The notes below the pieces were generated by a model. That model had not been told where the DNA came from, did no database searches, and saw only the letters and a list, made by a program, of their open reading frames with translations. A program made the translations under genes and the position numbers. Positions 34,868 through 43,522 of a stretch of DNA of 64,000 nt are shown one piece after another. Source of the DNA: Desulfitobacterium chlororespirans DSM 11544 (lineage in GTDB: Bacteria; Bacillota; Desulfitobacteriia; Desulfitobacteriales; Desulfitobacteriaceae); NCBI RefSeq assembly GCF_900143285.1, contig NZ_FRDN01000010.1, positions 186,001 to 250,000 on the forward strand. Direction: 5' to 3'. Position 1 is the stretch's first letter; each line of letters begins with the position of its first letter.

Positions 34868-36451
34868 TTATGTCGTTTCTTGCGGGGTATTGACCTGAGT
34901 CTTCTTAAATTTATCCAGCATAGCCCGCGGAGTTACTGTTGGCCGCTCGTAACGGGGGCACTTCACACCTTCAAAACCGGCAAGGTATTTGGCAATATCT
35001 TTTAAGGGCTCCAGATCATAACGGCTCATCATGGTAATGGTCTCCATGAGCGGAGATCCACCCCCATGGACTCCGGCGACGGCTTGGGCGGATTCAAAGG
35101 CATCACAAAGCTTATCCTCCATCATCCGCATGACACGGTGGGTCTCTTCTGCGGTGTAGTCAGGGTTACGCATGATGTACTTGTTGCAAAGCTCGGCTGT
35201 CTCCGGAGCGAAGAAGGATTCCTCAGTGGGAAGAGAAGCGCAGATTCCTCCCGTCAGGTCAGCCAAAGTCTCATACTCATGGTAAATTTTTTGTCCTGCC
35301 AGTTTCCGGCCTGCATTGGTGAGGATTTCATCCGGTACCCAAGATCCGTTAGGAAACTTCACGGCACGCAAAGCGGATGCTTGACCTGCTGCAAAGACCA
35401 GTTCAGCCGTACTGATGATTTCACAGACTTTCTCCCGTACGTGATGTTCTTTGGCGATATCATTCACATCTGCAACCAGGGCTGCCTGAGCTCCGATAAC
35501 TTCCGATACCGCTGTCTTGCATCCGGTATAAGAATGTCTGTGGAAATGAGCGAACATGAGTGCCAAATAACCCGCATACTGAACGACATCGGGATGATCA
35601 AAGCCATTCATGAATACCCGATCTTCAGGAACAAACACATCATCAAAAATTGTCAGCGATTCCACATCACCGACTTTATTAAAGGGAGCCTCAAGGTGTT
35701 TTCTCTTATGATGCTGGCCGGGAAGTGCCATAAGCTTAATGCCGTCCCAGTCAGCCGGTAAGGCAAAGGCTATGGCATACCCCTCATCGCCCTTGCCCAT
35801 AAACTTAGTTGGGTTAACAATGATCTCATCCACGTAAGGAGCATTAGAGTTACATATTTTGGCACCACGAACAATGATCCCTTTACAGGGCTTTCCGTCA
35901 ACGCCAATGCCGTCCACATCAGTCTTGATAACATGGACAAACTGATCCGGGTCAGGCTGCATATGTGCTCTCTTATACTTAGGATTGCGTGAACCTTTAA
36001 CGTCAGTCTGAGCACAATTGCAAATAAGATCATTTTCCTGGCAGTATAGAAGATACTTGTTAAAACGCTCTTGGTAGTTGGTTCCGCAAGCCTCATCACA
36101 ATCATAAGTAACAACGGCAAGAGCGTTCAAGGCGTCTGAACCCATACAACGCTGGGTGCAGCCACCTACATGATGGCAAAGGAGTCTGGTCATCATTTGT
36201 TTATTGAGCAAGTCTTCTCTGGACTGATGAATATGGGTGAACCGATTGATCTTTTCTCCGGTAAGATGAGAAGTAGCGGTACAGACATCTGCATATTCCG
36301 GATCATTGGCAAGATCGTAGTTCTGCTTCATAACATAGCAGCCGCCATCAATCCAGCTACCCGACCGATCAACCTTCTGACCATTTAAGTAGACATTGGG
36401 TTTCATTTTAAGTAGTCTTTCCCGATAAGCTTCGTAAGTGCCAACTCCCAT
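34868..36451 (-). CDS. 4-hydroxybutyryl-CoA dehydratase / vinylacetyl-CoA isomerase-family flavoprotein
   Basis: A 527-residue member of the HpaB/AbfD superfamily. The [4Fe-4S] ligands of 4-hydroxybutyryl-CoA dehydratase are all present: C98 and C102 in CHHVGGCTQRC, and H304 and C311 in HRHSYTGC. That places it with the radical-type dehydratases, not with the oxygen-dependent hydroxylases. It could dehydrate a 4-hydroxyacyl-CoA or shift a double bond (vinylacetyl- to crotonyl-CoA); the exact substrate is not known. It has its own operator/promoter (36486) shared in sequence with the remnant at 27.7 kb. It lies upstream of etfB in the same direction. Confidence 0.9.
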   Translation of the reverse strand: MGVGTYEAYRERLLKMKPNVYLNGQKVDRSGSWIDGGCYVMKQNYDLANDPEYADVCTATSHLTGEKINRFTHIHQSREDLLNKQMMTRLLCHHVGGCTQRCMGSDALNALAVVTYDCDEACGTNYQERFNKYLLYCQENDLICNCAQTDVKGSRNPKYKRAHMQPDPDQFVHVIKTDVDGIGVDGKPCKGIIVRGAKICNSNAPYVDEIIVNPTKFMGKGDEGYAIAFALPADWDGIKLMALPGQHHKRKHLEAPFNKVGDVESLTIFDDVFVPEDRVFMNGFDHPDVVQYAGYLALMFAHFHRHSYTGCKTAVSEVIGAQAALVADVNDIAKEHHVREKVCEIISTAELVFAAGQASALRAVKFPNGSWVPDEILTNAGRKLAGQKIYHEYETLADLTGGICASLPTEESFFAPETAELCNKYIMRNPDYTAEETHRVMRMMEDKLCDAFESAQAVAGVHGGGSPLMETITMMSRYDLEPLKDIAKYLAGFEGVKCPRYERPTVTPRAMLDKFKKTQVNTPQETT

Positions 36452-36485
36452 TTTAAAATCCTCCCATACTATAATTTAATTGATT

Positions 36486-36497
36486 GAACGCTCGCTC
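36486..36497. promoter_or_regulatory. Predicted TetR operator, site 3 (dehydratase gene)
   Basis: GAACGCTCGCTC lies 35 bp upstream of the dehydratase ATG, beside an AATGAGAAAAAAAGAACTTA stretch shared with the 27.8-kb locus. Confidence 0.7.
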
Positions 36498-36722
36498 TAT
36501 ATCAGAATGAGAAAAAAAGAACTTACGTTCATGTTTTAAGCCTATCATATCTTTTTTTTAGCGTCAAGATCATTTAAATATATATTTACTTATATATTTA
36601 TTAAAGATTTTGGGTGAACATACCCCATGAGAAGTTATACACAGGCAACTTAAAACCACTACGAAGTGGTCCATTAACTTGACCATCTACATGCATGTCG
36701 GAGAAGAGTTTATATATGGACA

Positions 36723-36760
36723 CAGACCAAATTCCCAAACGCGTTTGGGAATTTGGTCTG
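36723..36760. repeat. Perfect 38-bp palindrome
   Basis: CAGACCAAATTCCCAAACG followed at once by its exact reverse complement, with no spacer. It lies 35 bp past the MFS stop codon, in the gap between the MFS gene and the dehydratase promoter. It has no T tract on either side. As RNA it would form a 17-19-bp stem able to end or protect transcripts. Confidence 0.8.
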
Positions 36761-36794
36761 CCTGGTCTAACTTGGCTCAATAAAAAACAAAGGA

Positions 36795-38150
36795 TCAATT
36801 AAATTCTCCCACTTTAATACCCACAATGCTATCGACGGTTCTTCCCTTCGTTTCAACAATTAAAAACACTGAAACCAGTACACAAATGATTGCCGGAATA
36901 GCAAACATCTTCATTGTATTGCTGAAATCAAGGCCGAGCTGTTGAACATAACCTACGATTAACGGGCTGAGAAATCCTGCGATTCGCCCAAATGACTGAG
37001 CCCAGGAGACACCGGTATTTCTAAATTCGGTGGGATATATTTCAGTCATGAGGGGCAATGCTCCGCCATTGGCATATTGCATGCAAACACCAACCAACAC
37101 CGCAATAATAAGTACCGGCCATTTGCCTGTAACAGATCCTAACAGGAAAATTGCTGCGGCCGTAAATAGAAAACTATAAATAACATTTTTTCTGCGTCCA
37201 ATAATATCTGCCACAAAACCGGTTGCGAACCCGCCAATCGAGCCGACAAGATTTTGCAAAATAGAGAACGAATATCCCAGAACCAAACCATATCCTCTTT
37301 CAACAAGAAGGGTTGGCATCCAGCTTGTTACCCCATAAATAATAAACATGCTCATGAAGTAAAGAAGCCAGACACCGATCGTTGCTTTGACATAACCTGA
37401 AGAAAAAAGAGCAGTTACGCCCACTTTTTTAGGGGGAGCCGGTAAGACTATACTGCCTGGAAGCCATTCACTGGACTTACCTGTCGCTACTTTCTCCATG
37501 CGTTTAATTATTTCTATGGCTTCTGCTTCACGCCCCTTGCCTATAAGCCATGCCATAGATTCGGGCAATTTATATAGAATAAATATGGCGTAAAGGGCAG
37601 GCAATCCTCCGATCAGAAAACACACTCTCCACCCATATGCAGGAACCACGTTAAGGGCCACAATCCCACCAAGCACCCATCCCCAGCCATAAAAACACAA
37701 GGTGGCGGCTGTAAAAAAGCCTCTGTTTTTCGTTGGGAAATTCTCGGATGCCAGTGTTATTGCGACCGGTATACAGGCACCAATGCCAATCCCGCTTATT
37801 ATCCTGAGCATAGCAAAGACAGCAAAACTTGGCGCAAAATAAATGGGGAAGGTTAACAAGGAGTAAAAAGCTACAAAGAAAGCAAGGGTCTTTTTTCTGC
37901 CAAAACGATCGGAACACATCCCGGCGATTACTCCCCCTATCACCACACCAAGCATGCTCCAGGAAGCAAGGCTTCCTGTTTGAACCTTGGTTAACCCCCA
38001 TTCCTGAGCCATCTGCGGCATTGTATAAGTAACGATGATGTAGTCATAACCATCAAACACCAATGCGAGACCCACCAATATCCAGATTGTCCACGTATAT
38101 TTCGTAACTCCTAATCGATCGATAATGGCAGAAATCGTAGTCTTAGTCAT
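36795..38150 (-). CDS. MFS transporter, aromatic-acid/H+ symporter-like
   Basis: 451 residues and 12 predicted helices. The MFS signature loop between helices 2 and 3 is GMCSDRFGRKKTL, and the N-terminal DGYDYIIVTYTMPQMAQEW segment is close to the acid:H+ symporter branch (PcaK-like), which usually reads D-x-x-D. It probably imports the acid handled by the island. It is read toward the dehydratase gene and has an operator at 38281, so it is likely controlled with the catabolic genes. Confidence 0.87.
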   Translation of the reverse strand: MTKTTISAIIDRLGVTKYTWTIWILVGLALVFDGYDYIIVTYTMPQMAQEWGLTKVQTGSLASWSMLGVVIGGVIAGMCSDRFGRKKTLAFFVAFYSLLTFPIYFAPSFAVFAMLRIISGIGIGACIPVAITLASENFPTKNRGFFTAATLCFYGWGWVLGGIVALNVVPAYGWRVCFLIGGLPALYAIFILYKLPESMAWLIGKGREAEAIEIIKRMEKVATGKSSEWLPGSIVLPAPPKKVGVTALFSSGYVKATIGVWLLYFMSMFIIYGVTSWMPTLLVERGYGLVLGYSFSILQNLVGSIGGFATGFVADIIGRRKNVIYSFLFTAAAIFLLGSVTGKWPVLIIAVLVGVCMQYANGGALPLMTEIYPTEFRNTGVSWAQSFGRIAGFLSPLIVGYVQQLGLDFSNTMKMFAIPAIICVLVSVFLIVETKGRTVDSIVGIKVGEFN

Positions 38151-38280
38151 CTATTTATCGCCCCCTATATTTTTTTATGGTCACTGCTTGACACTGTCTG
38201 ATAATCACTCCCCTCAAGTGACGTATTGCACATGACTGAATAAAGAGACTCGCACACAGAATTTACAAGGCAGCCTCATT

Positions 38281-38292
38281 GAGCGAGCGCTC
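38281..38292. promoter_or_regulatory. Predicted TetR operator, site 4 (MFS transporter)
   Basis: GAGCGAGCGCTC, which on the minus strand reads GAGCGCTCGCTC and fits GARCGCTCGYTC. It lies 131 bp upstream of the MFS ATG. Confidence 0.65.
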
Positions 38293-38402
38293 TACCTAAA
38301 TAAATTACTTTATTATATCATACTATCCCCTACCTGTACCGTAAATTTTTTCTATCTTTGCAATTTTCCTAGATAGCCTCGATCAAGAGGGGAAACGGAA
38401 GC

Positions 38403-38450
38403 AAAAAAGCTGAACGACCGGTCACCACACTCGGTCTTCAGCTTTTTTCT
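38403..38450. terminator. Bidirectional rho-independent terminator between gatB and the island
   Basis: AAAAAAGCTGAA-GACCG pairs with CGGTC-TTCAGCTTTTTT, giving T tracts on both strands. It ends the gatCAB operon 31 bp after gatB. Confidence 0.85.
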
Positions 38451-38480
38451 TCATGGAACAGAGCCCTTCTCTTTACTTTA

Positions 38481-39923
38481 TCACTTGGTGAGAATTTCCC
38501 TGAGCATGGTATTGACCACGCCTGGATTAGCCTGGCCCTTGGTAGCCTTCATGACCTGGCCTACCAAAAAGCCGATAGCCTGTTCTTTGCCGGCTTGGAA
38601 ATCCTCCACCGATTTGGGATTTTTGGCGATAATGTCCGTGAGTATCCGGGTCAGCTGTCCCGCGTCGGAGATCTGCACCAGACCCTTCTCCTTGACGATG
38701 TCCTCCGGTTCTTTGCCCTCCTTAAACATCAGCTCGAAAACCTCTTTGCCGACTTTATTGCTGATGGTCCCCTTCTTGATCAGTTCAAGCAGCTTGGCCA
38801 GCCCGTCCGGAGTAACCCTGGCTTCACTCAGCTCCATGGCCTGAGCGTTCAGGAGCCGCAGGAGTTCGCCCATAATCCAATTGCTGATCAATTTGGCATC
38901 GGGGAATTTCTTCAGGGCCGCGTCAAAGAATTCGGCCAAGGCCAGTGAACTGGTGATGATTCCCGCGTCATAAGCCGGCAATCCATGCTCTTCCACAAGC
39001 CGTTTCCGGCGGGCATCCGGCAATTCGGGAAGGGCGGCCCTGACTTCTTCAATCCACTCCGCTGTCAGCTCGATCTGGGGGAGCTCCGGATCGATGAAGC
39101 ATCTGTAATCCGGGTTCTCCTTATTGCGCATGGATAAGGTGATGCCCTTGTTCTCATCCCAGCCCCGTGTTTCCTGAATAACGGCCTCCCCGTCCTCCAG
39201 AACAGCAATCTGCCTTGCCACTTCATACTCAATAGCCCGCTGTACAGCCCGGAAGGAATTCATATTTTTAACCTCTGTCTTGGTGCCCAGAGCGGTGGTC
39301 CCTGCCGGACGCACCGAAACATTGGCATCACAGCGCAGGGAACCCTGCTCCATCTTCACATCGGAAACACCGGTGTATTCCAGGATGGCCTTCAGCTTCT
39401 CAAGATAGGCTTTAGCCTCCGTCCCGGAACGGATTTCCGGTTCCGATACGATCTCAATCAGGGGGATGCCGGAGCGGTTATAGTCCACACACGACGAATG
39501 GGAGGTGGTTATGGAGCCCCCTGAGTGCACCAGCTTGCCCGGATCTTCTTCGATATGAGCTCTGGTGATGTGAATTCGTTTCTGCTCTCCATCCACCTCA
39601 ATATCCAGATACCCCTTAGCGGCGATCGGCCGGAATACCTGGGAAATCTGATAGCCTTTGGGCAGGTCGGGATAATAGTAGTTTTTTCTGTCAAACCAGG
39701 TGGTGAGGCCGATTTGGCAATTTAAAGCGAGTCCGGCCTTCGTGGCCAGCTCCACAACGGTCTTATTTAAAACCCCCGCGCTGCCGGGCAGTCCCAGGCA
39801 AACGGGGCATACTTGAGTATTGGGCTCTTTCCCGAATTCAGTAGAACAGCCACAGAACAATTTAGACTGGGTTTTTAACTCGACATGAACCTCTAAACCA
39901 ATGACTGCTTCATATGTACTCAT
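38481..39923 (-). CDS. gatB: Aspartyl/glutamyl-tRNA amidotransferase subunit B
   Basis: A 480-residue GatB. It has the N-terminal [23 protein letters not shown], the zinc ligands CGC and CPVC, the conserved [27 protein letters not shown] and [12 protein letters not shown] kinase segments, and the C-terminal YqeY-like tail. GatB phosphorylates Glu- or Asp-tRNA and replaces the phosphate with ammonia. All the motifs I can check are intact, which contrasts with the damaged GatA active site next to it. Last gene of gatCAB. Confidence 0.95.
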   Translation of the reverse strand: MSTYEAVIGLEVHVELKTQSKLFCGCSTEFGKEPNTQVCPVCLGLPGSAGVLNKTVVELATKAGLALNCQIGLTTWFDRKNYYYPDLPKGYQISQVFRPIAAKGYLDIEVDGEQKRIHITRAHIEEDPGKLVHSGGSITTSHSSCVDYNRSGIPLIEIVSEPEIRSGTEAKAYLEKLKAILEYTGVSDVKMEQGSLRCDANVSVRPAGTTALGTKTEVKNMNSFRAVQRAIEYEVARQIAVLEDGEAVIQETRGWDENKGITLSMRNKENPDYRCFIDPELPQIELTAEWIEEVRAALPELPDARRKRLVEEHGLPAYDAGIITSSLALAEFFDAALKKFPDAKLISNWIMGELLRLLNAQAMELSEARVTPDGLAKLLELIKKGTISNKVGKEVFELMFKEGKEPEDIVKEKGLVQISDAGQLTRILTDIIAKNPKSVEDFQAGKEQAIGFLVGQVMKATKGQANPGVVNTMLREILTK

Positions 39924-39939
39924 TTTGACCCCCTATTAA

Positions 39940-41406
39940 TCATTTTTGATCGGCTGGATTAGGTTGCGGTCGGGTTTGATCCGTATTCTGCTCCAAGGTA
40001 TACGCAACCCTCAGCAATGTTTGCTCATCAAAATGGCGGGCTATCAGCTGCAGGCCTACGGGCATCCCCTCGCTTAGGCCATAGGGCAGGGACATGGCCG
40101 GCAGACCGGCCAGACTCACCGGCCGGGTGCAACGATGGGAATGGACGAGGGCCAAAGAATCCCCTGCCAGGTCGCTCTTTTGTGGGGCCGTGGTCAGGGC
40201 GGCCGGAGTCAAGAGGCAATCCACTTGCTCAAAAGCCTGAGCAAAGTCCTGGTTGTTCAGGGTCCGGACCTTAAGGGCCTGGGTATAATAGTCATCATAA
40301 TGAGCCGAACTGAGCACATGGGTGCCCAGCATGATGCCTCGTTTCACTGCGGAGCCAAACCCCTGGCCGCGGGTCTTCATAAACATGTTCAGCACATCTT
40401 CCCCTTCCACCCGCAAACCATAGCGCACCCCATCATAACGGGCTAAGTTGGAGCTGGCTTCAGCACAGGAAAGGGCATAATGGGCTGCGGCGGCGACTTC
40501 CGTATGGGGTAGCGTTACCTCAACACAGCGGGCACCCAATTCCTCCAGTTTATTGATCGCTTCCTGGAGCCTGGCGGCCACTCCGGGGGATACTCCTGCT
40601 GCAAAATATTCTTTCGGCAACCCTATGTTCAGGCCTTTAATATCGTTGCTGAGGCTCTTCCTGAAATCGGGCACCTCCAGCAAAGCCGATGTTGAATCCC
40701 AGGCATCATGACCGCAAATCGTCTTTAAGATCAGGGCCAAATCCTTAAGATCCCGGGCAAAGGGTCCGATCTGATCTAAAGAAGAGGCGTAGGAGATCAG
40801 ACCGGTTCTCGGAACATAGCCGTAAGTAGGCTTAAATCCTATGACTCCGCAAAATGCCGCCGGCTGACGGATATCCCCTCCGGTGTCCGAACCCAGGGCA
40901 AAGGCGGCTTCCCCCGCAGCTACTGCGGCAGCTGCTCCCCCGCCAGAACCTCCGGGTACTGCCGTGAGATCAAAGGGATTCCTGGTGTCATGGCATGCAG
41001 AATGCACGGTGGAAGAACCCATGCCAAACTCATCCAGATTGGTTTTTCCGATCAATACTGAGCCTGCTTTTTTTAATCTGCCCAGGACTGAGGCATCGGC
41101 GGGAGGGATATAATGACTAAGCATCCGGGATGCGCAGGTTGTCTTCACTCCCGCCGTACAAATATTGTCTTGAACGGCCATGGGGATACCGGCCAGAGCA
41201 GAGAGCTCTTCTCCCCGCAGCCGCCGCTCATCAACAAGCCTGGCCTGGGCTAAAGCTTCCTCCCCGGTAACCGTCACAAAGGCTTGAAGCTCATGGTCTT
41301 TTTGCCGGATCCGTTCTAAATAAGCCTGAGTCAATTCAAGGCTGCTGAGCTCCTTGTCCGCCAGGAGTTGGTTGAGCTGATGAACGGTTAATGTATGAAG
41401 TTGCAT
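39940..41406 (-). CDS. gatA: GatA-family amidotransferase subunit with a substituted catalytic triad
   Basis: A 488-residue amidase-signature protein, collinear with Staphylococcus aureus GatA over almost its whole length. In that enzyme the triad is K79, S154 and S178. Here residue 79 is Gln (GIPMAVQDN), S154 is kept but its neighbour is Gly (PGGSGGG instead of PGGSSGG), and residue 178 is Asp (GSDTGGDIR instead of GSDTGGSIR). The Asp that binds the glutamine amino group (D425, usually in NDLLTTPVNLAGLP) is replaced by His (HSHRCTRPVSLAGLP). The protein is full length and uninterrupted, so it is not a simple pseudogene, but glutaminase activity is not expected. The start follows CAGGAGG. It may act as a scaffold, or the complex may use free ammonia. 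Confidence 0.9.
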   Translation of the reverse strand: MQLHTLTVHQLNQLLADKELSSLELTQAYLERIRQKDHELQAFVTVTGEEALAQARLVDERRLRGEELSALAGIPMAVQDNICTAGVKTTCASRMLSHYIPPADASVLGRLKKAGSVLIGKTNLDEFGMGSSTVHSACHDTRNPFDLTAVPGGSGGGAAAAVAAGEAAFALGSDTGGDIRQPAAFCGVIGFKPTYGYVPRTGLISYASSLDQIGPFARDLKDLALILKTICGHDAWDSTSALLEVPDFRKSLSNDIKGLNIGLPKEYFAAGVSPGVAARLQEAINKLEELGARCVEVTLPHTEVAAAAHYALSCAEASSNLARYDGVRYGLRVEGEDVLNMFMKTRGQGFGSAVKRGIMLGTHVLSSAHYDDYYTQALKVRTLNNQDFAQAFEQVDCLLTPAALTTAPQKSDLAGDSLALVHSHRCTRPVSLAGLPAMSLPYGLSEGMPVGLQLIARHFDEQTLLRVAYTLEQNTDQTRPQPNPADQK

Positions 41407-41420
41407 GAAAAACCTCCTGT

Positions 41421-41705
41421 CTATAGTATACGGGGTACTTTAAAAGCCCCATCCTCTTCCTCAGGTGCATTGGCGAAAACAAGTTCCCTAGCCAAACCGG
41501 GCTGGGCTTTGTCTTCCCGAAACAGGTTGATCATCGGCAGCACCCGCTCCGCCGCTTCTACGGCAGTTGTGTCAGCTTGTTTTAACAGGTCCAGATAGCT
41601 TAAGCTTTCCTGAAGGGACCTGGTATAGGCGGCCCTTTCCTCGTCGGTCAATTCCAGGCGGCTCACGAAAGCCAACCTTTCAACATCTTTTGCGGTTATT
41701 TCCAT
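41421..41705 (-). CDS. gatC: Aspartyl/glutamyl-tRNA amidotransferase subunit C
   Basis: 94 residues, typical for GatC. It starts MEITAKDVERLAFVSRLELTDEER and ends FREDKAQPGLARELVFANAPEEEDGAFKVPRIL, the stretch that wraps between GatA and GatB. First gene of gatCAB, 15 bp ahead of gatA; AAAAGGATG precedes its ATG. It is divergent from the KdpD-like kinase gene across a 257-bp gap in which I see no clear control element. Confidence 0.95.
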   Translation of the reverse strand: MEITAKDVERLAFVSRLELTDEERAAYTRSLQESLSYLDLLKQADTTAVEAAERVLPMINLFREDKAQPGLARELVFANAPEEEDGAFKVPRIL

Positions 41706-41962
41706 CGGTTCACATCCTTTTCCATCGGGTTCATGCCTGAATCAGCATTTTATAGGCCGATTTATAGCGCAATTCACCTTCATCTTACCTTTTTCGCTAT
41801 AATTTACCTTTCAACTCAACAATTCAACAAATGACTTATAACTCCTTCTCTTGTGCAAAATTCGTTGCAGAGCCCAGAAAAAGCCGGCTGAGTTCCTGCC
41901 GCTTCACCTTGCTTAGATAGGAAAATAAGAGTATAGTATAGTCAATTTAAGGTGGTGAATTT

Positions 41963-43522
41963 ATGAAAAGCAGCCTTTTTAAGCCATCTCCGATTGCCCC
42001 AACTACTTATTTATCCTGGACGGATACGTTTAAAACCATAGGCTTACTCACCGCGGCAACCTTGTTTTCCATGGGGCTGCGCGCTTTGGCGATCGGTGAG
42101 CAGAATGTCATTATGGTCTATATCTTGTCTGTCTTCATTATTTCAAGAACAACCAATGGCTATGTTTACGGCAGTGTGGGGTCTGCTTTAAGCGTTCTTT
42201 TATTCAATTTCTTTTTCACCACTCCTTACTATACTTTTCATGTTATACAAGCCGATTATCCGGTTACGCTGCTGATTATGCTGATCGTGGCATCCCTCAC
42301 CAGCGCTTTGACCATCCGCGCCGGGTCTCAGACCCAGCTTGCTCTGGAAAGAGAGCACCGCACAGAGCTTTTATATGAAATAAGCAAGCAGCTTCTTGTC
42401 ACCAGGGGACTGGATAAGATCATCCATTTAATCAATCACTATATGATCAAGCTTTTTGAGCGATCGGCAATTTTTTACGCCCAGGATCCGGGAGCTTCCC
42501 AAGGTGTTCTGAGGCAATCCCCGGCTGAAACCGATGCTTCCTTTATGTTAGTCGAAGGGGAACGGGCAGCGGCTCAATGGGCCTTCTTACATAAGGCCCA
42601 GGCAGGATTAGGTTCAGATACCCCCATGGGTTCCCAGGGGTTTTATGTACCGGTTATTGCCCAGGGTAAGGTGCTTGGGGTAATCGGCTTATCCTGCGCT
42701 CAAGGGGAGCTTAATACAGCCGGCCGTTCCCTGCTCCAGGTGATCACCTCCCAGGTAGCGCTGGCTCTGGAAAGGCAGCATTTATCGGATGAACAAAGAA
42801 GGCTGTTTGTGGAATCGGAAAAAGAAAAAATGAGAAGCAACCTGCTGCGGGCTATTTCTCACGACCTCCGCACCCCTCTGACAGCTATTCTAGGAGCAAG
42901 CTCCACCCTTCTTGAAAATCGTCAAACCCTGGATGAACCTACTCAACAGCAATTGCTGGCCAATATTAAAGAGGATTCACAGTGGCTGATCAGAATGGTG
43001 GAGAACCTGCTGTCCGTGACGCGCATCAGAGAGGGAACGATGAATGTCGCCAAGACGGCCGAGGCTGCTGAGGAGATTGTCGCGGCAGCTGTCAGCCGCA
43101 TCAGAAAGCGGTTTCCTCAGCAAAGGATCAAGGTTGATGTACCGGCGGAGCTGCTGCTGGTACCCATGGATGGCACCTTGATTGAGCAGGTTCTGATTAA
43201 TCTGATCGAAAACGCCATTAAGCATTCCCCGGAAAACGCCGCCATTGAGGTCAATGTGAAAAAGCTCGGGGAAGAGGCCCTGTTTGAAGTTATCGACTAT
43301 GGAACCGGCATCCCGGAGCAGAGTTTCCCTTACCTTTTTGAGAGCTATGTTCCCAACGGTAAGCGCAGCGCCGACTCAGCAAGGGGAATGGGCATCGGCT
43401 TATCCATCTGCATGTCCATAGTCAAAGCCCATCATGGTAAAATGGAAGCTGCCAATAAAAAAGCGGGCGGTGCCATGTTTCGGTTTACACTGCCTTTGGA
43501 GGGGACTGACCTTGAACAATAA
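41963..43522 (+). CDS. KdpD-like sensor histidine kinase lacking the N-terminal KdpD/Usp sensor region
   Basis: 519 residues. It starts directly with the four-helix KdpD membrane domain (residues 20-130, including FNFFFTTPYYTFHV), followed by a GAF-type domain (about 145-270), the phospho-acceptor box AISHDLRTPLTAILG and an ATPase domain with NLIENAIKHS and GIGLSICMSIVKAHHG. Full KdpD proteins are about 900 residues and begin with a KdpD/Usp sensor part that is absent here. GGTGGTG precedes the ATG. Its stop overlaps the response-regulator start. The kdpFABC pump is not nearby; a KimA-type transporter is, which suggests a potassium-related role. Confidence 0.88.
   Translation: MKSSLFKPSPIAPTTYLSWTDTFKTIGLLTAATLFSMGLRALAIGEQNVIMVYILSVFIISRTTNGYVYGSVGSALSVLLFNFFFTTPYYTFHVIQADYPVTLLIMLIVASLTSALTIRAGSQTQLALEREHRTELLYEISKQLLVTRGLDKIIHLINHYMIKLFERSAIFYAQDPGASQGVLRQSPAETDASFMLVEGERAAAQWAFLHKAQAGLGSDTPMGSQGFYVPVIAQGKVLGVIGLSCAQGELNTAGRSLLQVITSQVALALERQHLSDEQRRLFVESEKEKMRSNLLRAISHDLRTPLTAILGASSTLLENRQTLDEPTQQQLLANIKEDSQWLIRMVENLLSVTRIREGTMNVAKTAEAAEEIVAAAVSRIRKRFPQQRIKVDVPAELLLVPMDGTLIEQVLINLIENAIKHSPENAAIEVNVKKLGEEALFEVIDYGTGIPEQSFPYLFESYVPNGKRSADSARGMGIGLSICMSIVKAHHGKMEAANKKAGGAMFRFTLPLEGTDLEQ

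Noticed and set aside
36601-36798. 65-codon minus-strand open frame containing the 38-bp palindrome
   Set aside because: No ribosome site, and it overlaps the MFS stop; the sequence is mostly palindrome and promoter-side DNA.
17733-38150. Assignment of the island as a bile-acid bai operon
   Set aside because: No BaiE-type 7-alpha-dehydratase is present, and the Etf, acyl-CoA dehydrogenase and 4-hydroxyacyl dehydratase genes point to another substrate.
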